From positions 1-9,717 of the forward strand of contig CADBQJ010000279.1 of assembly GCA_902796785.1 (NCBI GenBank): a DNA stretch of 9,717 bases, written 5' to 3'. Shown piece by piece: positions 6,537 through 9,717 of this stretch. The DNA comes from Fibrobacter succinogenes (GTDB lineage: Bacteria > Fibrobacterota > Fibrobacteria > Fibrobacterales > CADBQJ01). Below the pieces are notes generated by a model. That model was not told the DNA's origin and did no database searches. It was given only the letters and a program-made list of their open reading frames with translations. How positions within the stretch are numbered: the stretch's first letter is position 1; every line of letters begins with the position of its first letter. Made by a program: the position numbers and the translations under genes.

Positions 6537-7547
6537 GTGGCACGACCTCAAAAAAGGAAAGCCCTCCGCGCGCCGACGTTGGCCGCCGCGCTGCTTCTGG
6601 CGTGCGCCGTTTCCGCGCACGCGGGATGGATCGGCTCCTCCGTCGCGGAGGCGTCGTTCGACTTCTTCGGCGAGTTCGCGCCCGCCGCGTCGCGCGCGAC
6701 CGCCGGCGCGGGAGCCGCGGAACCGCAGGGGGCGCAGGGGCTCTTCCTCTCCCCCGCCGTCTTCCCCGACAGCGTTCTCGTCCTCGGCGCCGACTTCGCC
6801 GACGACCCCTTCGGCGGGCAGAGCGGATCGGTCGCGGCGATCCGCAGGGCGGGCGCCTTCGCGTTCCATTTCGCCATGGCCGCGAGCAGGCTCTACGCCG
6901 TGGAGGAGCTCGACGAAAGGGCCGAGGCGACCGGACGCGTCCACGAGCCCGGCTCGACGTTCCTCTCCACCGGGATCTCGTGGAAGTTCCGCGACTTCGT
7001 CTTCGGCTACGACGTGGGGCTGGCGACCGACCGGATCACGCGGCGCGAAAAGACCGCGCTGGGCTGGACGATGAACGCCGGCGCGTTCTGGAACGCCACG
7101 CGACGCCTGAACCTCTCGCTGGCGATGATGCGCTTCGGGCGCCGCGAAAGCGCCTACGTCGAAGGCGGCGACGCCAAGGGGTGGCTGCCGGCGGAAATCG
7201 TCCTGGGCTCCGCGACGCGGATCGACCGCAGGGGCCGCGTGCGGCTGCTGGCCGACCTGGTCTGGCCCGCCTTCGGCGAATCCTCGGCGCGCGTCGGCCT
7301 GAAGTGGAACGCGCTGCCCGACCTGCTGACGGTGAAGGCGGGGACGGAGATCGACATGGCGCAGGTCAAGTGGGCCAGGGACCAGCTGACCGCCGGGTCG
7401 AACCGGGCCTGGCGCCCGCAGACGCAGGAGCTCTTCGCGGTCGGCGTCTCGCTGACCCCCGACCGCTGGGGCGTGGACTACGCGCTGGGCGCGCTGCGCG
7501 AGGGAGCCGGGCTGCGCCACGCACTCGGACTCCGGCTCGAGCTCTGA
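6537..7547 (+). CDS. Exported protein with outer-membrane beta-barrel character (PorV/UPF0164-like?)
   Basis: The 336-residue product starts at GTG 6537. It has a signal peptide: basic MARPQKRKALRAP, a hydrophobic core LAAALLLACAVSA, and a likely cut after AHA. An ATG two bases earlier lies in a frame without a signal peptide. Residues 30-336 are rich in alternating hydrophobic/polar stretches ending in aromatic or polar turns (AGAFAFHFAMAASRLYAVEE, WTMNAGAFWNATRRLNLSLA, FAVGVSLTPDRWGVDYALGA). They end in a beta-like HALGLRLEL, which suggests a transmembrane beta-barrel. Early residues (FDFFGEFAPAASRATAGAGA, then LFLSPAVFPDS) recall the FadL-like PorV/PorQ/UPF0164 group, but I cannot confirm the family. 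No strong Shine-Dalgarno site is seen; GAAAGAAAG lies rather far upstream. The gene diverges from tRNA-Lys and ends in a hairpin shared with the convergent GH16 gene. It is monocistronic, and its substrate or role is unknown. Confidence 0.85.
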   Translation: MARPQKRKALRAPTLAAALLLACAVSAHAGWIGSSVAEASFDFFGEFAPAASRATAGAGAAEPQGAQGLFLSPAVFPDSVLVLGADFADDPFGGQSGSVAAIRRAGAFAFHFAMAASRLYAVEELDERAEATGRVHEPGSTFLSTGISWKFRDFVFGYDVGLATDRITRREKTALGWTMNAGAFWNATRRLNLSLAMMRFGRRESAYVEGGDAKGWLPAEIVLGSATRIDRRGRVRLLADLVWPAFGESSARVGLKWNALPDLLTVKAGTEIDMAQVKWARDQLTAGSNRAWRPQTQELFAVGVSLTPDRWGVDYALGALREGAGLRHALGLRLEL

Positions 7548-7567
7548 CCGCCTGTCCGGGAAACGGA

Positions 7568-7591
7568 AAGGCCGGCGTCGCCGCCGGCCTT
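7568..7591. terminator. Hairpin between convergent genes, likely bidirectional terminator
   Basis: AAGGCCGGCG (7568-7577) pairs perfectly with CGCCGGCCTT (7582-7591) around a four-base loop. It lies in the 66-base gap between the ends of the barrel-protein gene (plus) and the GH16 lipoprotein gene (minus). The U-tract is stronger on the minus strand (TTT CC GTTT) than on the plus strand. The placement fits termination of both transcripts. Confidence 0.7.
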
Positions 7592-7613
7592 CGCCATTCT
7601 CCGCGAAGCGGGA

Positions 7614-8669
7614 TCAGTCCTGGTAGACCCGGATGTAGTCCACCAGCATCTCGTTCGGGAACTGCGCGTCGTCCACGGTGAAGCCGGGCCAGTTGCCCGC
7701 GACCGCGACGTTGAGGATGAAGAAGAAGTTCTTGTGGAACTCCTCGGTACTCCCGGAGTTGTTCTCGATGGAGATCTCGTGGTACTGGTGGCCGTCGACG
7801 AACATCTTGATCGACTGCGCCGTCCAGCGGAACTCGTAGTCGTGGAACTGCGTGATGTCGAGCTGGTAGGCCCCGGCCCAGAAGTTCCCCGTGTTGTTGC
7901 CGTAGGTGGCGTAGTTGCCGCCGGCGTCGGACCAGTGGTTGGTGCCGTAGACGACGTTTTCGCTGTTGACCGTTTCGATGATGTCGATCTCGCCGCAGGC
8001 GGGCCAGCCCACGTCGTCGATGTTGTCGCCGAGCAGCCAGAAGGCGGGCCAGATTCCCTGGCCGACCGGCAGCGCGATGCGGGCCTTGACGGTGCCGTAC
8101 TTGAAGCTGAACTTGCCCTTGGTCAGCATGCGGGCCGAGGTGTAGTTCGACCCGTTGTAGGACTCCTTGTTCGCGCGGATGTGGAGCACGCCGTCGGAGA
8201 CGTAGGCGTTTTCGGCGCGGTCGGTGTAGTATTCCCATTCGTTGTTGCCCCAGCCGGAGGAGCCGGTGCCGATGTTGAAGCCCCACTTGGAGCCGTCAAT
8301 CGCGTTTCCGTCGAACTCGTCGGCCCAGACGGGCTGCGGACCGTCCACCACGGACGAAAGAGACGAAGAGGAGGACGAGGAGGAAGACAACTCCTCTTCG
8401 GAGGAGTTTCCGGGCTGCGAGGCGCCGGCGTCGGAGGATCCTTCAGGCTGCGAGGCGCCGCCTTCGGAGGAGCCTTCGCCATCGGAGGAGCCTTCGCCAT
8501 CGGAGGAGAGGCCCGGGTTGGAATCCGACGAGCCGCCGTCCGAAAGCGTCCCGCCGCAGGTGGGACAGGCGTCGGAGCCGGAATCGTCCGAACAGGCGGC
8601 AAGCCCGCCGACGGCGAGGAGGAGAGCCAGCGGCGCGGCGGAGAGAAGGACGGAGATGCGGTGCTTCAT
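7614..8669 (-). CDS. GH16 beta-glucanase lipoprotein, laminarinase type
   Basis: The 351-residue product is a surface or periplasmic lipoprotein that likely cuts beta-1,3-glucan (laminarin-type) chains. Residues 1-25 are a lipoprotein signal with a perfect LAAC lipobox at Cys26. Residues 27-110 are a low-complexity Ser/Gly/Asp/Glu linker with repeated SSDGEG, GASQP and a nine-Ser run. Residues about 113-351 are a complete GH16 jelly roll: WADEFDG at the start, active site GEIDIIE with Glu227 nucleophile, Asp229 and Glu232 acid/base, then FFFILNVAVAGNWPG (315-329), and the closing strand VDYIRVYQD. The extra residue in ExDxxE and the NVAVAGNWPG motif point to laminarinases rather than lichenases. 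ATG 8669 is chosen because it begins the signal peptide and has AAGGGG 7 bases upstream. An upstream in-frame ATG would add 37 residues with no signal. A leader hairpin and operator-like repeats lie before it. Confidence 0.95.
   Translation of the reverse strand: MKHRISVLLSAAPLALLLAVGGLAACSDDSGSDACPTCGGTLSDGGSSDSNPGLSSDGEGSSDGEGSSEGGASQPEGSSDAGASQPGNSSEEELSSSSSSSSSLSSVVDGPQPVWADEFDGNAIDGSKWGFNIGTGSSGWGNNEWEYYTDRAENAYVSDGVLHIRANKESYNGSNYTSARMLTKGKFSFKYGTVKARIALPVGQGIWPAFWLLGDNIDDVGWPACGEIDIIETVNSENVVYGTNHWSDAGGNYATYGNNTGNFWAGAYQLDITQFHDYEFRWTAQSIKMFVDGHQYHEISIENNSGSTEEFHKNFFFILNVAVAGNWPGFTVDDAQFPNEMLVDYIRVYQD
8389..8408 (-). repeat. Perfect 8-bp inverted repeat inside the GH16 linker
   Basis: AACTCCTC (8389-8396) and GAGGAGTT (8401-8408) flank a four-base loop, giving a short hairpin within the coding sequence at the start of the poly-Ser segment. 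It probably arises from mixed Glu and Ser codons (GAG GAG next to TCC TCT). A function such as translational pausing between linker and catalytic domain is only conceivable. Confidence 0.5.
8471..8506 (-). repeat. 18-bp tandem repeat (two exact copies) in the GH16 linker
   Basis: Positions 8471-8488 and 8489-8506 are identical and in frame, encoding SSDGEG twice (residues 55-66). A looser copy pair nearby encodes GASQP twice (71-75 and 82-86). The repeats show linker growth by slippage or unequal exchange. Linker length could vary between strains. Confidence 0.85.
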
Positions 8670-8676
8670 GTGCGAA

Positions 8677-8682
8677 CCCCTT
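8677..8682 (-). promoter_or_regulatory. Ribosome binding site deciding the GH16 lipoprotein start
   Basis: AAGGGG on the minus strand sits 7 bases before ATG 8669, ideal spacing. It supports the short, signal-peptide-bearing form over the longer in-frame start at 8780. Confidence 0.75.
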
Positions 8683-8715
8683 GGTTTTCGTTTCTTCACC
8701 GGAAACGATAAATCC

Positions 8716-8735
8716 AAACCGGCGGGCACCGGTTT
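8716..8735. promoter_or_regulatory. Hairpin in the upstream leader of the GH16 lipoprotein gene
   Basis: AAACCGG (8716-8722) and CCGGTTT (8729-8735) form a 7-bp stem with a 6-base loop, 47 bases before the GH16 start. On the minus strand it is followed by GGATTT, and on the plus strand by TTG. It resembles a weak intrinsic terminator or attenuator. If the transcript starts upstream, it would lie in the leader. Confidence 0.45.
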
Positions 8736-8757
8736 TTGTAAACGCACAAATAACGAA

Positions 8758-8779
8758 TGTCCGTGGACACCGATGTCCA
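8758..8779. promoter_or_regulatory. Overlapping inverted repeats, possible operator for the GH16 lipoprotein gene
   Basis: TGTCC-GT-GGACA (8758-8769) overlaps TGGACA-CCGA-TGTCCA (8764-8779). The two dyads share one GGACA half-site, and ATGTCC recurs 16 bases apart (8757 and 8773). The cluster lies about 90-110 bases before the GH16 start, in the intergenic gap. Such spacing suits a dimeric repressor or activator on one DNA face, but no regulator is encoded in the window. Confidence 0.45.
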
Positions 8780-8842
8780 AAGGCGCCTGTTTCCGGCGTT
8801 CGCGGCAGATCCGGAAATTGGCCGAAAAGAGGAAACCCGGCG

Positions 8843-8860
8843 GGCCGGAGTCTTCCGGCC
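8843..8860 (-). terminator. Terminator-like hairpin at the end of the second GH16 gene
   Basis: GGCCGGA and TCCGGCC (8843-8849 and 8854-8860) form a perfect 7-bp stem with a four-base loop that overlaps the last base of the stop codon. T-rich sequence (TTTCCTCTTTT) comes only after a 7-base GC stretch, so termination may be inefficient or depend on an alternative CCGG-CCCG-CCGG pairing. Confidence 0.48.
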
Positions 8861-9717
8861 TACCGCGCGGGCACGTAGCGCACCCAGTCGAACTGGGTCG
8901 CGAACGGCAGCCGGGGCCTCTGCGTGCTGTTCGGAACTCCCTCCACCGACCAGTCGGCCGTGTGCCAGAAGTTGAGCATCAGATAGGCCGGCTGCTGCGT
9001 GATGTACCCGGCGTCGCCGCGGTAGTCCCAGAGCACGATCGTGTCGGCGGGGGCCGCCGGGTCGATCATCCACCAGCGGATGCGGTCCGTCGCCCAGTCG
9101 AACCCGTAGACGTAGAAGCGGGCGCTCGCGTCGTAGTCGGGAATCGCCGCGATCGTCGAGGGCGAGTTCGAGAGCGAGTCGGAGAAGGAGCCGCTCGTGC
9201 CGTCGAGGTTCTGCCAGACGGTCTGCAGGATCCTCCCCCGGGAGAGGTCGATGGTGCGGTTGATCTTCGTCACGCGCCACGGATCGTCGTTCACGTCGAC
9301 CCAGGCGGTCAGGTAGATCACGCGCGGGTCGGCGATCAGCCATTCGAAGTCGATTTCGGAGTTCTCCAGGACGCCGTTGCCGTTGTCGTCCGTGTCGTGG
9401 CGGTAGGTGAAGAATCCCGCGACCGCGCCGGCCAGGGGCTGCTCGGTCCCGCGCGCGGAGGCGGTCTTGATGCGCGCGGAGTAGGTGCCGAAACCCAGCA
9501 GGCGCGAAGTCTGGTAGTTGGGGCCCTGCCAGGCGCCCGCCGCGTCCGCGGTGTCGAGCGTCAGGGTCAGCGTCGTGGTGCCGGGCTCGTCGGGCGACTC
9601 CGTTCCCGAAACGTGGGTGAACGCGGCCTGGCGGCCGCCGGAGCCGTACGAGAAATAGGTCGGCGAAGCGCCGGCGAAGTCTTCGAAGATCGAACCCGGG
9701 GGAAGCTCGGCGGAAGA
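8860..9717 (-). CDS. Second GH16 glucanase, bulge-free ExDxE type (C-terminal 285 residues, 5' end off window)
   Basis: The frame is open from the window edge to TAG at 8860-8862, so the ATG near 9321 is internal. Numbering the visible part from 1, NYQTSRLLGFGTYSARIKTA (67-86) is the strand pair that precedes the active site in GH16 enzymes. SEIDFEW follows, with Glu121 as nucleophile, Asp123 and Glu125 as acid/base. ExDxE without the extra residue is the lichenase/XTH-like form, so mixed-linked or beta-1,4-containing glucans are likelier substrates than pure laminarin. Later strands include ARFYVYGFDWATDRIRWWMI, typical of GH16 (Y..F.W....I.W..D), and a closing FDWVRYVPAR. Residues 108-121 are an EF-hand-like loop (DTDDNGNGVLENSE) just before the catalytic strand. 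No C-terminal binding module or sorting domain follows. The signal and any N-terminal domains are outside the window. The GH16 lipoprotein gene lies 190 bases downstream. Confidence 0.88.
   Translation of the reverse strand, partial: SSAELPPGSIFEDFAGASPTYFSYGSGGRQAAFTHVSGTESPDEPGTTTLTLTLDTADAAGAWQGPNYQTSRLLGFGTYSARIKTASARGTEQPLAGAVAGFFTYRHDTDDNGNGVLENSEIDFEWLIADPRVIYLTAWVDVNDDPWRVTKINRTIDLSRGRILQTVWQNLDGTSGSFSDSLSNSPSTIAAIPDYDASARFYVYGFDWATDRIRWWMIDPAAPADTIVLWDYRGDAGYITQQPAYLMLNFWHTADWSVEGVPNSTQRPRLPFATQFDWVRYVPAR

Noticed and set aside
6352..6543. 64-residue N-terminal extension of mfd (open frame up to 6543)
   Set aside because: The extension is a read-through of tRNA-Lys and its terminator. 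It contains the familiar false translation of a tRNA (PVAQPVEQCPF and so on). Mfd homology begins after ATG 6351.
3649..7074. Very long plus-strand open frame opposite mfd, with a second long frame opposite SurA (1182-2615)
   Set aside because: These are antisense shadows from high third-position GC in the minus-strand genes. Their composition (Arg/Ala/Gly/Leu/His/Asp rich) is typical of that artefact, and the minus strand holds unmistakable Mfd and SurA motifs.
8341..8600. CRISPR-like or mobile repeat array
   Set aside because: The repeats are short, in frame, and encode a Ser/Gly/Asp/Glu linker. There are no regular spacers and no cas genes.
8716..8740. Plus-strand intrinsic terminator (stem followed by a T-run)
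   Set aside because: No plus-strand gene lies upstream to be terminated. The hairpin is better read as part of the leader of the minus-strand GH16 gene, so it is listed as a regulatory hairpin instead.
8670..8780. Longer start for the GH16 lipoprotein (37 extra residues)
   Set aside because: The extra residues would bury the lipoprotein signal peptide internally and they cover the leader hairpin and operator-like repeats. ATG 8669 has a well-spaced AAGGGG.
8860..9321. A separate 153-residue protein starting at the ATG near 9321
   Set aside because: The same frame is open to the window edge and carries the GH16 catalytic motif SEIDFEW upstream of that ATG, so the Met is internal.

Overview
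The window is high-GC bacterial DNA, densely coding, with most genes on the minus strand. The best guess for the host is a high-GC relative of Fibrobacter (Fibrobacterota). The main clue is a glycoside hydrolase lipoprotein whose lipidated Cys is followed by a long Ser/Gly/Asp/Glu linker with a poly-Ser run, a style common in that phylum. A second family 16 glucanase beside it fits a polysaccharide-degrading lifestyle. The phylum assignment is inference; no rRNA or other phylogenetic marker tree is available here.

Left part, minus strand, read from high to low coordinates: tRNA-Lys(UUU) with its own intrinsic terminator (6367-6474), then a compact gene row. The row is mfd (2941-6351), a short periplasmic or lipoprotein chaperone-like gene (2510-2944), a SurA-type double-parvulin chaperone (1218-2513), ftsE (518-1207), and a 65-residue two-helix membrane protein (319-516). 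After a 54-base gap comes the 5' end of an exported protein of unknown function that leaves the window (1-264). The first three genes overlap by ATGA and the next two are 10 and 1 bases apart, so mfd to the 65-residue gene is very probably one operon. It joins transcription-coupled repair, outer-membrane protein folding and a cell-division ABC ATPase. The usual ftsE partner, ftsX, is not in the window.

Right part: a plus-strand exported protein with outer-membrane beta-barrel character (6537-7547) diverges from the tRNA. It converges, across a hairpin terminator, on a GH16 lipoprotein with a laminarinase-type active site (7614-8669, minus). Upstream of that lies a 190-base intergenic region holding a terminator-like hairpin, overlapping inverted repeats that look like an operator, and a leader hairpin. 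Beyond it is the C-terminal 285 residues of a second GH16 enzyme (8860-9717, minus, running off the window) with a bulge-free ExDxE active site. An EF-hand-like loop runs straight into its catalytic nucleophile.

No CRISPR array, insertion sequence, integrase, phage gene or rRNA was seen. No stretch over 300 bases lacks a gene. The most unusual points are ftsE next to a tiny membrane protein instead of ftsX, the tRNA terminator wedged 15 bases before mfd, the stand-alone SurA-N-like lipoprotein, and the EF-hand-like insertion in the second GH16.
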